Shown here: piece by piece, positions 37,145-47,800 of the stretch
How positions within the stretch are numbered: position 1 is the first letter of the stretch
How the letters are laid out: each line of letters begins with the position of its first letter
Source: an uncultured Alphaproteobacteria bacterium
GTDB lineage: Bacteria > Pseudomonadota > Alphaproteobacteria > HIMB59
Length of the DNA stretch: 64,000 bases
Reading direction: 5' to 3'
Assembly (NCBI GenBank): GCA_902611415.1
Contig: CACLZM010000002.1
Location: 62,001-126,000 of the forward strand
Program-made: the position numbers and the translations under genes
Notes under the pieces: model-generated
The model's input: the letters and a program-made list of their open reading frames with translations, nothing else
Database searches by the model: none
What the model was told of the DNA's origin: nothing

Positions 37145-38443
37145 TTAATTACTAAATTTTGATATATCTTGGAAAAATGTCGGATAGCTTGTTTTTACAC
37201 ACGATTTGTCTTTAATTATATTATTTTTTTTACAAATCATATTTGCGATAAAAAAAGACATTAATATTCTATGGTCTTCATTATGTTTGATAATGGCATT
37301 ACCCTTCTTTAAATAATGATTACCATAAACATATAGATCATAATTTCTAATTTTAGATTTTACTCCAATTTTTATTAAATTTTCATGTATTAATTTCAAT
37401 CTGTTGCTCTCTTTCACTGTAAGCTCTTTTAATCCTTTAAAAATTGTCAAACCCTTTGCAAATGATGCGGCTATAGATAAAATTGGAATTTCATCCACCT
37501 GTAAAGGGACATCCTTAGACTTTAGTGTGATTGATTTCAAATTTCTCTTTTGTTCGATTTTAATATCAGCAATTAATTCATTATGAACTTTTCTTTTGCC
37601 AATTAATTTTATATTGCCCCCCATTTTTTTTAGAGTTTTTATGAAACCTATTCTGGTTTTATTAAAAAGTATATTTTTAACAACAAGATTTGATCCAGGT
37701 TTTAAACAAGCTGCCGAAATAAAAAATGCTGCTGATGATGGATCACCCGGAACTTTATAATTTATAACTCTTAAATTTTTATTATTTTTCATTTCTATAA
37801 ATCTAAATTTAGAGCTCTCTTTTACTTTTATATTATATCCCATAGACTTGAGCATGTTCTCAGTATGATTTCTTGTAGTTTTAAATTCTTTAATTTTAAC
37901 AGTTCCATTAGTATTTAAAGCTGAAAGCATAATAGCACTTTTAATTTGAGCAGATGGAATTATTATTTCAAAAGATAATGGCACTGCATTTCCAGTCCCA
38001 TTTAATGAAATAGGTGGAAACAAGTTTTTATTTAATTTAATCGTTGCCCCTATTCTAACCAAGTGTTCAGTGACCCTTTTCATTGGTCTTTTGCTCAAAG
38101 ATCTATCTCCAACTAGTGTTGCTTTGATATTATTTGAAGAAATTAAACCAGTTATAAGCCTGATACCAGTTCCTGAATTACCAAAATCAATTTTTTTATT
38201 TGGTTGAAATAGTGCTCCTGGTGGAATACCAAAAATAATATATTTATTTCCTTCTTTCTTTATTTTCACACCCAATAATTTCATTGCTTTTAGTGTATTA
38301 AACACATCCTCACCCTCTAATAGATTATAAATTTCAGATTTACCGATTGCTTGCCCAGCCAGAATTAAAATTCTATGGCTTATTGACTTATCGCCAGGAG
38401 GATAATATGTGCCTTTTATAGAACTACGTTTATTTAAAGGCAT
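37145..38443 (-). CDS. aroA: 3-phosphoshikimate 1-carboxyvinyltransferase
   Basis: PPGDKSISHR, DFGNSGTGIRL, GDRSLSKRPM. Confidence 0.93.
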   Translation of the reverse strand: MPLNKRSSIKGTYYPPGDKSISHRILILAGQAIGKSEIYNLLEGEDVFNTLKAMKLLGVKIKKEGNKYIIFGIPPGALFQPNKKIDFGNSGTGIRLITGLISSNNIKATLVGDRSLSKRPMKRVTEHLVRIGATIKLNKNLFPPISLNGTGNAVPLSFEIIIPSAQIKSAIMLSALNTNGTVKIKEFKTTRNHTENMLKSMGYNIKVKESSKFRFIEMKNNKNLRVINYKVPGDPSSAAFFISAACLKPGSNLVVKNILFNKTRIGFIKTLKKMGGNIKLIGKRKVHNELIADIKIEQKRNLKSITLKSKDVPLQVDEIPILSIAASFAKGLTIFKGLKELTVKESNRLKLIHENLIKIGVKSKIRNYDLYVYGNHYLKKGNAIIKHNEDHRILMSFFIANMICKKNNIIKDKSCVKTSYPTFFQDISKFSN

Positions 38444-38447
38444 AAAG

Positions 38448-39164
38448 CTAATTATAACTCTTGCCTAAGTAAATTTTTTTGACAAAGTTATCAGAAGTAA
38501 TATCTTTTGGACTACCTGATTTAATGATCTCACCATTATAAATAATATACCCATAGTCAACAATACTTAAGGCTTCTTTAACATTATGGTCAGTAATAAT
38601 CATTCCTATATTCAATTTTTTTAGTAATGAAATTGTTGATTTAACTTCTTCGATAGCTATTGGATCTATACCAGCAAAAGGCTCATCTAGTAGAAGAAAT
38701 TTTGGACCACTTGCTAATGCTCTAGCAATCTCAGTTCTTCTTCTCTCACCCCCTGATAACAATTTACCTTTAGTTCTTTGAAAATTACTCAAAGAGAATT
38801 GTTTAATTAAATTTTCAGTAATTTGTCTTGAATTATTTTTATTGTGAAATAGTTCTGCTATCGAAAAAATATTGTCGTAGACACTTAAGTCTCTAAAAAT
38901 TGATGCCTCTTGAGGTAAATATGAGATACCTAGTTTTGTTCTTAAGCTAAGACTTTTATCATTTAAAATATTATCATCTAGTAAGATTTTTCCTAGATCA
39001 GGAGATGTAAAACCAGCTATGATATTAAAGAGAGTTGTCTTTCCACTTCCATTTGGCCCAAGCAAACCATTAATTAGATTGCTTTTAAATTCGATATTAA
39101 TTTTGTTGAGTGCTTTTTTTGTTTTAAAGCTTTTACTTACTTCAATTAGCTTAATTGTTTGCAT
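38448..39164 (-). CDS. lptB: LPS export ABC transporter ATP-binding protein
   Basis: LLGPNGSGKTTLF, LSGGERRRTEIARAL, LLDEPFAGIDP. Confidence 0.92.
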   Translation of the reverse strand: MQTIKLIEVSKSFKTKKALNKINIEFKSNLINGLLGPNGSGKTTLFNIIAGFTSPDLGKILLDDNILNDKSLSLRTKLGISYLPQEASIFRDLSVYDNIFSIAELFHNKNNSRQITENLIKQFSLSNFQRTKGKLLSGGERRRTEIARALASGPKFLLLDEPFAGIDPIAIEEVKSTISLLKKLNIGMIITDHNVKEALSIVDYGYIIYNGEIIKSGSPKDITSDNFVKKIYLGKSYN

Positions 39165-39657
39165 TATCTTCTAATAAAACTTCAACAAGAGATTCTTTAT
39201 CTGCTGAATTTAGTATCCTCTTATTGTTATCTATATCAGCTATTAATTCATTTCCAGTTAGTAATCTTGTTGATGACTCAATTGAGACATTACCAATAAG
39301 TTTTATTATATTATCATCTCTTGTGTATATGGCATAATTACCTTTAAAGGTCTCTTCTTTAAATTTAATTACCACATTATCAAAAAGTTCTATGATTGTG
39401 AAAACCTCATCATTTTTTTCTTCTATGTAATTAGCAATCATTTTATCGGCAAAAGCTATAAATTTATCATTTTTGAATTCTACGTTTCCATGAGCAGTAT
39501 AACTTTTGTTTTCTGAGTCCCAGACCAAGCTTTTACCAGCCTTAACATAGCTTTCACTATTTGCATTAAAAACAAATATAAAAAAAAACATTAAGTAAAG
39601 TAATTTATTTATTAATGACAAATTCAACCTCACCACTAAAAAATATTTTACCATCAT
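39151..39657 (-). CDS. lptA: LPS transport periplasmic protein LptA
   Basis: OstA-like repeats; position between lptC and lptB. Confidence 0.8.
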   Translation of the reverse strand: MMVKYFLVVRLNLSLINKLLYLMFFFIFVFNANSESYVKAGKSLVWDSENKSYTAHGNVEFKNDKFIAFADKMIANYIEEKNDEVFTIIELFDNVVIKFKEETFKGNYAIYTRDDNIIKLIGNVSIESSTRLLTGNELIADIDNNKRILNSADKESLVEVLLEDNANN

Positions 39658-40033
39658 AATCTTGATTTTTAAAACCTTGCGCTTTCAATATGCCCATTTT
39701 ATTAATTACTTCAACCGGCTCATTGCTATTTGAAATTTCTTTAGAAATATTGATTGATATATTTTTTCCATAAATTTTATATTCTTTGTTTTCTAAGTAT
39801 GATTTTCCCTCGAGGTAAATATTATCGTCATCAATTTTATTTAATTTTTCGGAACCTACTTTAGTAATTCCTGAGTTACTCAAAACGATACTTGAAAAAT
39901 TTTCTACAGTTATAGTTTTTTGACTAAAGTTTTCAGTTAATGGTTTTTTATTAACAAAGTATATATAAAGCTGTATTCCAAAAATAATTATAATAAATAT
40001 GTTTATAGTTTTCTTATTAAAGTAATTAATCAT
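39605..40033 (-). CDS. lptC: LPS export protein LptC
   Basis: N-terminal TM, gene order kdsD-lptC-lptA-lptB. Confidence 0.7.
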   Translation of the reverse strand: MINYFNKKTINIFIIIIFGIQLYIYFVNKKPLTENFSQKTITVENFSSIVLSNSGITKVGSEKLNKIDDDNIYLEGKSYLENKEYKIYGKNISINISKEISNSNEPVEVINKMGILKAQGFKNQDYDGKIFFSGEVEFVINK

Positions 40034-40973
40034 TTTCCAAACATTGTTTTAGATTAACTATACCAATTGGTTTACCCTGGTTTTCTATAATAAGACTCGT
40101 AATAGAATGTTTATTCATCAGAACAATTGCTGATGAGATTAATAAATTACTCTTTGCCACTATTGGTTTACTCTTCATAATTTTAGTAGCTTTTGCTTTC
40201 ATATTAATTTTTGCAATAGATCTTCTTAAATCACCATCTGTAATAATACCTTTAATTTTTTTAATTTTATCTAAAACCACAACACAACCATATTTTTTTT
40301 CAGTCATAACTAATACAGCATCAATAATAGTTGAGTTTGATTGTATAACAGGAATTTCAATATCCATAATTTCACCTAATGTTTTTAATTTTCTTCCTAT
40401 TTTTCCCCCCGGATGAAGCTCACTAAATGATTTTTTATCAAATTTTCTTAGACTTAATACAGAACAACAAAGAGCGTCACCAAGAGCTAAAGACATAGTA
40501 GTTGACGTAGTAGGTATTATTTGCAATCTATCAGCTTCTTTATGATTTGGTAGTATTAAATTTATATCTGAATTCTTTGATATCAAACTATTACTAGTGG
40601 AAGTAATTAATATAATTTTTATTTTTTTTTTCTTACTAAAATTTATCAAATCTGAGAGTTCTTGAGACTCTCCAGAATTAGATAAAATGATTAGTACATC
40701 ATCTTTTCCTATTATACCCATATCACCGTGACTTGCGTCAACTGGATTTAAATAAATTGCTGGTAAGCCAGTTGATGTAAAGGATGCAGCAATTTTTCCT
40801 GCAATATTTCCACTTTTTCCAACACCAGAAATTATTATTTTACCATTTTGTTTTGAAATTAATTCTACAGCCTCAACAAAATTTTTATCTAAACTTTTAG
40901 ATAACTTAGATAAAGCAATAGACTCTAGCTTTATTACATCCTGCCCTATTTTTTTTATTTTTGATTTAAACAT
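40026..40973 (-). CDS. kdsD: Arabinose-5-phosphate isomerase (KpsF/GutQ, SIS+CBS)
   Basis: GVGKSGNIAGKIAASFTSTG, NPVDASHGDMG, CBS repeats. Confidence 0.9.
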   Translation of the reverse strand: MFKSKIKKIGQDVIKLESIALSKLSKSLDKNFVEAVELISKQNGKIIISGVGKSGNIAGKIAASFTSTGLPAIYLNPVDASHGDMGIIGKDDVLIILSNSGESQELSDLINFSKKKKIKIILITSTSNSLISKNSDINLILPNHKEADRLQIIPTTSTTMSLALGDALCCSVLSLRKFDKKSFSELHPGGKIGRKLKTLGEIMDIEIPVIQSNSTIIDAVLVMTEKKYGCVVVLDKIKKIKGIITDGDLRRSIAKINMKAKATKIMKSKPIVAKSNLLISSAIVLMNKHSITSLIIENQGKPIGIVNLKQCLEND

Positions 40974-40976
40974 TAA

Positions 40977-41645
40977 TTATTTGTGTGCAAAGATATCTAT
41001 ATTTTCCCATCCATCTAAATCTAAATCAACTCTTACTTCCATAAATTTCATTATTGATTTAAATAATTTTAATCTTTTTTGACTAAGCAATTTTTCATAA
41101 AGAGAGCTTTTTATTTCAGATAAATATAAAACATCATTAATTGCATATTCAATTTGTTTCTTAGTGAGTTTTTTTTTACTCCAATCAGATGACTGTTCTG
41201 TTTTATCTAATTGAGTATTTAATATTTCAGAAACTAAATCTTTGAGACCATGTTTTGAGGAGTATGTACGTGTTAATTTTGAGGCAACCTTTGTACAAAA
41301 AATATTTTTTACTTTTATTTTTAAATTTTCTTTTAAAACTGCCATATCAAATCGTCCAAAATGAAAGATTTTTGTAAGACTTTTATTTTCTAATAATATC
41401 TTTATATTTTTTGATAATTTCGGAGATAGGTCTTCTTCAAATTTTATTAGGTATACTTTTTTATCTGTCTCATTTCTTAATTGAATTAGACATAGCCTAT
41501 CTCTTTTAATGTTTAAACCAAGAGTTTCAGTGTCAATTGAGATGTCTCCTTTAAAAGTTTTTAAAACATTATTTGGCAGATCATTTTGAAATAATTGATA
41601 ATTTGACATCTTAGAACATATATTTATATAAGATAGATAATACAA
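40977..41645 (-). CDS. rnd: Ribonuclease D-like 3'-5' exonuclease
   Basis: ISIDTETLGLNIKRDRLCLIQL, YAINDVLYL. Confidence 0.85.
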   Translation of the reverse strand: MYYLSYINICSKMSNYQLFQNDLPNNVLKTFKGDISIDTETLGLNIKRDRLCLIQLRNETDKKVYLIKFEEDLSPKLSKNIKILLENKSLTKIFHFGRFDMAVLKENLKIKVKNIFCTKVASKLTRTYSSKHGLKDLVSEILNTQLDKTEQSSDWSKKKLTKKQIEYAINDVLYLSEIKSSLYEKLLSQKRLKLFKSIMKFMEVRVDLDLDGWENIDIFAHK

Positions 41646-42574
41646 TGAAAAACAAAAATATTTTAGTTTTTGGATCTACTGGTTTTATAGGAAGAAGTAT
41701 AACGAAAAGACTATTACAAAATGGTGACAAATTAATATGCCCTGTAAGGAATGCTAGTAGAGTAAAAAGAAATATACTCTCAGGAGATATTGGGCAGATA
41801 GAAGTAATAGAATTTGATATTCATAATTTAGAGGATATTAAAAATTTAATTAAAAAATCAGATTTGGTAATTAATTTAGTCGGTATTCTTTATGAAACAA
41901 GTAGTCTATCATTTGAATTAGTTCATTATTTACTACCAAAAAAAATTGCTAATTATTGTGAATTATTCAAAAAACCTTTTCTTCATATCTCTGGCTTAGG
42001 GTCTACATTCCAAACAAAATCAAATTATTTGATCAGCAAAAAAATGGGTGAAGAGTTTATTGAAAATAATAATACTAATCACATTATTATAAGGCCTAGT
42101 ACAGTTTATGGTGAGGAAGATAATTTCTTTAATTTATTTGGTAAGATGGCCAAAATTTTACCATTCTTACCTTTAATTAAAAATGGAAAGACTAAATTTC
42201 AGCCAATTTATGTAAATGACTTATCTCTTTTAATTTTTAATTTGTTAAATAATTTCGAAAAGCACAAAAACTCTAATATTGCCGCAGTAGGTAATGAAAT
42301 ATATACATTTAAAGAAATTTTGAGTCATATATTTTTTTCTTTGAAAAAAAAGGAAAGATTTTTTTACATACCTTCTTTTTTGGCAATTATTCAAGGTAAA
42401 GTATTAGAAAAACTACCAAAACCTTTATTTACATATGATCAGTATGTGACTCTTTCTCATGATAGCATCTCGGAGGGAAGTCAAAAATTAGTAACTAAAA
42501 TATTGAAACAAGATTTATCAGATATGAAGGTTATTACCTCAGAATATCTAAAAAAGTTTATCGATAAAGTTTAA
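41645..42574 (+). CDS. NAD-dependent epimerase/complex I NDUFA9-like protein
   Basis: NILVFGSTGFIGRSITKRLLQNGDKLICPVRN. Confidence 0.85.
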   Translation: MKNKNILVFGSTGFIGRSITKRLLQNGDKLICPVRNASRVKRNILSGDIGQIEVIEFDIHNLEDIKNLIKKSDLVINLVGILYETSSLSFELVHYLLPKKIANYCELFKKPFLHISGLGSTFQTKSNYLISKKMGEEFIENNNTNHIIIRPSTVYGEEDNFFNLFGKMAKILPFLPLIKNGKTKFQPIYVNDLSLLIFNLLNNFEKHKNSNIAAVGNEIYTFKEILSHIFFSLKKKERFFYIPSFLAIIQGKVLEKLPKPLFTYDQYVTLSHDSISEGSQKLVTKILKQDLSDMKVITSEYLKKFIDKV

Positions 42575-43330
42575 TTAAGTTAAATAAATTAATAAAATTA
42601 AACCTAATAAAATTCTATAAATTACAAAAGGTGTAAAGCCAATTTTATTTATCACTTTAATAAATACAGATATTGTAAAATATGCTGAAAAAAATGTAAT
42701 AATAAAAATTATAGATAAATTTTTATCTATAATAAAATTTTCAAATTCTTTAACATTGGAAAAAAAAGACAAACAAATTATAGGTATACCCATATACAAA
42801 CTATAAATAGATGAATATTTTCTATCTTCTCCAAATATTCTGAATGCAATTATACAACTTCCTGCTCTACTAAAACCTGGTAAAAAAGCTAGACATTGAA
42901 AAAATCCAGCCAGAATAAATTTGGTACTTTTATTTTTAATTTCTAACTTAAATTTTTTTGTTTTATCTGAAACATAGAGTAATATTGCTCCAGTAATCGA
43001 AGTGTATCCAATCAACTTTAAACTAATATAATTAACATTGTAAAATTTGATTATAAATCCAAGGATAATTGCAGGTAAGGTCCCATAGACTAATAGTTTC
43101 CAGTAAGCTTTGATATTTGATTTTGAAAAATGTTTGTTTGCAAATAAATATAATAATAAAGCAAATAAAGATGCAAAGTGTGCTGATGTTTCATACAAAT
43201 AATTTCTAGATTCTAAATTTTTAAAGTAGATTTCTAATATATTAATGTGCCCACTGGAACTTATGGGGATAAATTCAGTAATTCCTTGAATTAAACCATA
43301 AAAAACATAAAAAATACTACTATCAGTCAT
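42575..43330 (-). CDS. uppP: Undecaprenyl-diphosphatase
   Basis: GLIQGITEFIPISSSGHI, FLPGFSRAGS. Confidence 0.9.
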   Translation of the reverse strand: MTDSSIFYVFYGLIQGITEFIPISSSGHINILEIYFKNLESRNYLYETSAHFASLFALLLYLFANKHFSKSNIKAYWKLLVYGTLPAIILGFIIKFYNVNYISLKLIGYTSITGAILLYVSDKTKKFKLEIKNKSTKFILAGFFQCLAFLPGFSRAGSCIIAFRIFGEDRKYSSIYSLYMGIPIICLSFFSNVKEFENFIIDKNLSIIFIITFFSAYFTISVFIKVINKIGFTPFVIYRILLGLILLIYLT

Positions 43331-43424
43331 AATTTATTATCATTTATGAGTTTACTTAATTCACAAATCTATGTATTAATACACTCCATTTGTTTGTAGG
43401 AGAATAAAGTAATATTTTATTATC

Positions 43425-44837
43425 ATGTTAAAGTTTCATAAAAAAAAATCTAAGAATCCATCTAAAACTGAACCTGAAAAAAGAATAAAGAATTTTCAAG
43501 AGATTTATAGTCAGTTTAATAAAAATGACTCTGTTGAACAATCCTCAAGATGCTCTCAATGCGGAATTCCATATTGTCAAATACATTGTCCTTTAAATAA
43601 TAATATACCTGATTGGTTACGTTACATTGCAGAAGGCCGATTAGAGGAAGCCTATCAAGTATCTGCCTCTACAAATGCATTTCCAGAGGTATGTGGAAGA
43701 GTTTGTCCTCAAGATCGTCTGTGTGAGGGTAATTGTGTTGTTGAACAGGCGGGCTTTGGAGCCATTACAATTGGTAATTTAGAAAAATACTTAACAGAAA
43801 TAGCATGGGAAAAAGGATGGGTTAAAAACCTATCACCCCAAAACCAATACAAGCAGAAAGTTGCTGTAATAGGGTCAGGTCCTGCTGGAATGGCTGCATC
43901 AGCCTATTTAATTCAAAATGGGTATCAAGTAGACGTCTATGAAAAAAATGATCGAGCTGGTGGTTTGATGATTTATGGTATACCTAATTTTAAGTTAGAC
44001 AAAAAAATTGTTGAGAGAAGAACTGAGTGGCTTACTGATAGTGGTGTTGTATTTAACTTAAACACGGAAGTTGGAAAAAATATTTCCTTCCAAGATTTGG
44101 AAAAAGATTATGATGCAATATTAATTGCAACTGGTGTATACAAAGCAAGACAATTAGATATTGACACCTCTTCAGTCAACAATAGCATTCCTGCTCTGGA
44201 TTTTTTAATTGAGAGTAACAGAACTGGTTTAGGTGACTCTCCCTCAAAAAATAAATATCTTACAGCAAAAGATAAACATGTAGTTGTTATTGGTGGAGGT
44301 GATACTGCTATGGATTGTGTTAGAACAGCCATTAGACAACATGCAAAAGAGGTTACTTGTCTTTACAGAAGAAACAAAGAAAACATGCCTGGATCAGCAA
44401 GAGAAGTTTTAAATGCAGAGCAAGAGGGTATCAAATTTAATTGGTTATCTGTTCCATCCAAAATTATTAGTGATAGCTCTAATGCAACAAGTATGACATA
44501 TAAAGTGGCTACATTGGGTGAAGTGGACGAGAGTGGAAGAAGAAAACCAATAGATACTGGTGTTGAAAAACAAATTAAAAGTGACTTAATTATTCAAGCT
44601 CTTGGTTTTGAGCCTGAAGATTTGAACCATAATTTCAAAACAAATATTGAATTAACTAGCTGGAAAACAGTTAAAGTTGATTTTAAAAAGTTTCAAACTA
44701 GCAACCCAAAGATTTTTGCTGCTGGGGATATTGTTAGAGGCGCCTCTCTGGTTGTTTGGGCGATACATGATGGCCGAGAGGTTGCAAAATCAATTCATAA
44801 TTTCTTACAGAGCTCAAAAATTAAAAAAGCATCATGA
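43425..44837 (+). CDS. gltD: Glutamate synthase small subunit
   Basis: SRCSQCGIPYCQIHCPLNNNIPDW, GSGPAGMAAS, FAAGDIVRGASLVVWAI. Confidence 0.93.
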   Translation: MLKFHKKKSKNPSKTEPEKRIKNFQEIYSQFNKNDSVEQSSRCSQCGIPYCQIHCPLNNNIPDWLRYIAEGRLEEAYQVSASTNAFPEVCGRVCPQDRLCEGNCVVEQAGFGAITIGNLEKYLTEIAWEKGWVKNLSPQNQYKQKVAVIGSGPAGMAASAYLIQNGYQVDVYEKNDRAGGLMIYGIPNFKLDKKIVERRTEWLTDSGVVFNLNTEVGKNISFQDLEKDYDAILIATGVYKARQLDIDTSSVNNSIPALDFLIESNRTGLGDSPSKNKYLTAKDKHVVVIGGGDTAMDCVRTAIRQHAKEVTCLYRRNKENMPGSAREVLNAEQEGIKFNWLSVPSKIISDSSNATSMTYKVATLGEVDESGRRKPIDTGVEKQIKSDLIIQALGFEPEDLNHNFKTNIELTSWKTVKVDFKKFQTSNPKIFAAGDIVRGASLVVWAIHDGREVAKSIHNFLQSSKIKKAS

Positions 44838-47800
44838 AAGACAATCCACTAGAAATTTTTAAAATAAATAGACAAAAACTAAAAGATAATCACGTCTATA
44901 ATGAAAAATATGAACATGATAATTGTGGTGTAGGTTTAGTTGCCTCAATAAAAGGTGAGTCAAGAAGAGACATAGTCGAAAAAGGAGTTGAGGCACTTAA
45001 AGCAGTATTCCATAGAGGTGCAGTTGATGCAGATGGTAAAACGGGAGATGGTGCCGGTATTATGTTGGAGGTTTCAAACTCTTTCTTCAGCAAACAAATT
45101 TTAAAAATGGGTCACAGAAAAACTAAAGACTCTGTGTTAGGTGTAGGTATGATATTTTTGCCTAAAAGAGATTTTGGAGCCCAAGAAAAATGCAGAGCTA
45201 TCGTTGAATATGAAATTATAAAATCTGGAATGAATCTTTTTGGATGGAGACAGGTTCCTGTTAATACAGAGATTATTGGTGAAAAAGCTAACTATACTAA
45301 ACCAGAAATTGAACAAATAATTTTTTCACCTAAAGAAACAACACCTGACATCGAAAAGAAACTATACTTAACAAGGAAAAGGATAGAGAACAAAATCAAA
45401 GCACAGAGTATTAATGATTTTTATGTTTGCTCTTTGTCGACCCAAACGATTGTTTACAAAGGTATGTTTTTAGCTGAACAGTTATCAGAGTTTTACCCAG
45501 ATTTGCTTGATAATGAATTTAAATCTAAATTTGCTATTTACCATCAAAGATATTCTACCAACACATTTCCTACATGGTCCTTGGCACAACCATTTCGAGT
45601 TTTAGCTCATAACGGTGAAATCAATACTTTAAAGGGAAATATAAATTGGATGAGCGCACATGAACCAAGAATTACACACCCCTTTTTTAATGAGAGAATT
45701 AATGATTTGAAACCTGTACTCGACCCAGATGCATCTGACTCTGCTTCGCTTGATGCTGCTTTTGAACTTTTTGTTCAAACTGATAGGGACATGCCGATGG
45801 CAAAATCAATGATTATTCCTGAGTCTTGGTCTAATCGTTCTGATTTATCTGATCAATTAAAGGCCATGTATGCTTATTGTAACGCGGTTATTGAGCCATG
45901 GGACGGGCCAGCAGCAGTCTGTGGAAATTTTGGAGATTGGATAATATCTGGTATGGATAGAAACGGATTAAGACCTCTTCGATACATATTAACAGATGAC
46001 GACTTACTAATCTCAGGATCTGAAGTCGGCATGATAAATATAGATGAGAAAAATATAATAAAAAAAGGAAGAGTTGGGCCTGGTGAACTAATAGCAGTAA
46101 ATTATAAAGAGAGTAAGTTTTATGAAAGCTTTGAATTAAAAGATTTACTCAGTAAACGTAACAACTACTCAGACTGGAACGAAAAAACTATAAAGTTAGA
46201 TAACATTTTATCTAAAGACAAAATTTATGAACCATCAACAGTTGATGAAGAAAATATTTTTCAAATTGCTAAATCATTTAATTTAACATTAGAAACTCTT
46301 GATTTAATCTTAGATCCAATGGTTAAAACAGGGCTAGAAGCTGTCGGATCAATGGGAGATGACGCACCACTTAGTGTACTCACTGAAAGATACCGAGGTC
46401 TTCATAGTTTCTTTAAACAAAATTTTGCTCAAGTAACAAACCCTCCAATTGATAGCCTTAGGGAACAAGTTGTAATGAGTTTAAAAACTAGACTTGGAAA
46501 CCTTGGAAACATTGTAGAAGAAGACTCTGAGCAGTGTAATTTGGTACTTTTAGAGAGCCCTATATTACTAGATAATGAACTTGATACATTAAAAAGTCAT
46601 TTATCAAAGTATACAACCGAGATTGACTGTTCTTATAAATTAAATGAAGAGACTAATTTTTTAAATGAAATCCAAAGAGTTTGCTCTGAGGCTGAACAAG
46701 CAGTCAGGTCTGGTTCTCAACATCTAATTATCACTGATAATAATATTAATAAAGACAGAATTGCTTTACCAATGATACTTGCCACAAGCGCTGTTCATAG
46801 TTATCTAATAAAAAATAATTTAAGGACTTTTACTTCCTTAAACGTCTCCTCTAAAGAGTGTCTTGATGTTCACTACTTTGCAGTACTTATTGGTGTTGGC
46901 GCCACTACTGTTAATGCTTCATCAGTAGAAAAACTTATTTCAAATAGATACAAAAAAAATATTTATCAGAATACTGATTACCCTCAACTAATAAAAAACT
47001 TTAAAAAATCTATAGAGAAAGGACTGAGAAAAATTATCAGTAAAATGGGAATTTCAGTAATCAGTTCATATCGTGGTGGAAGAAATTTTGAAATAATTGG
47101 CTTAAGTAGAAGTATGGTAGAGAGTTTTTTTCCAGGAATGTCCTCCAGAATTTCTGGTATCGGATTAGACGGATTAGAAAAAAGAGTAAGGAGACAGCAT
47201 GAGTTATCATTTAAGTCTGATAATGTAATTTTAGACATAGGTGGTGAATATAGATTTAGAGCTAATAGTGAAGTGCACGCTTATGAGGGTGTTTCAATAC
47301 ATATGCTTCAAGAAGCTGTAACCAGAGACTCATATAATCTTTATAAAAAATATACCTCAAGAATTTATGGCTCCAAACCCATTCAAATAAGGGATTTACT
47401 TCAGTTTAATGAAAGCAGTAATTCTATAAATTTGGATAATGTAGAGAGCATTTCTGAAATAAGAAAAAGCTTTGTATCTCCTGGAATTTCACTTGGAGCA
47501 CTTAGCCCTGAGGCTCATGAAACTTTAGCTATTGCAATGAACAGAATAGGCTCAAAGTCAGATAGCGGAGAAGGGGGAGAGGATGCAAGAAGATATTCCA
47601 AATTAAAAAATGGTGATAATCCAAGTTCAGCCATCAAACAAGTTGCAAGTGGAAGATTTGGCGTGACCGCGGAATATTTAAATAACTGTTCAGAATTAGA
47701 AATTAAAATTGCTCAAGGTGCTAAACCTGGAGAGGGTGGTCAATTACCTGGTTTTAAGGTTACTGATTTAATTGCTAAATTAAGACATAGCACAAAAGGT

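Noticed and set aside
46984-47238. Opposite-strand ORFs inside gltB, rpsA, pheS, lepA, aroA and similar genes
   Set aside because: Embedded antisense to strongly conserved genes, with no independent evidence
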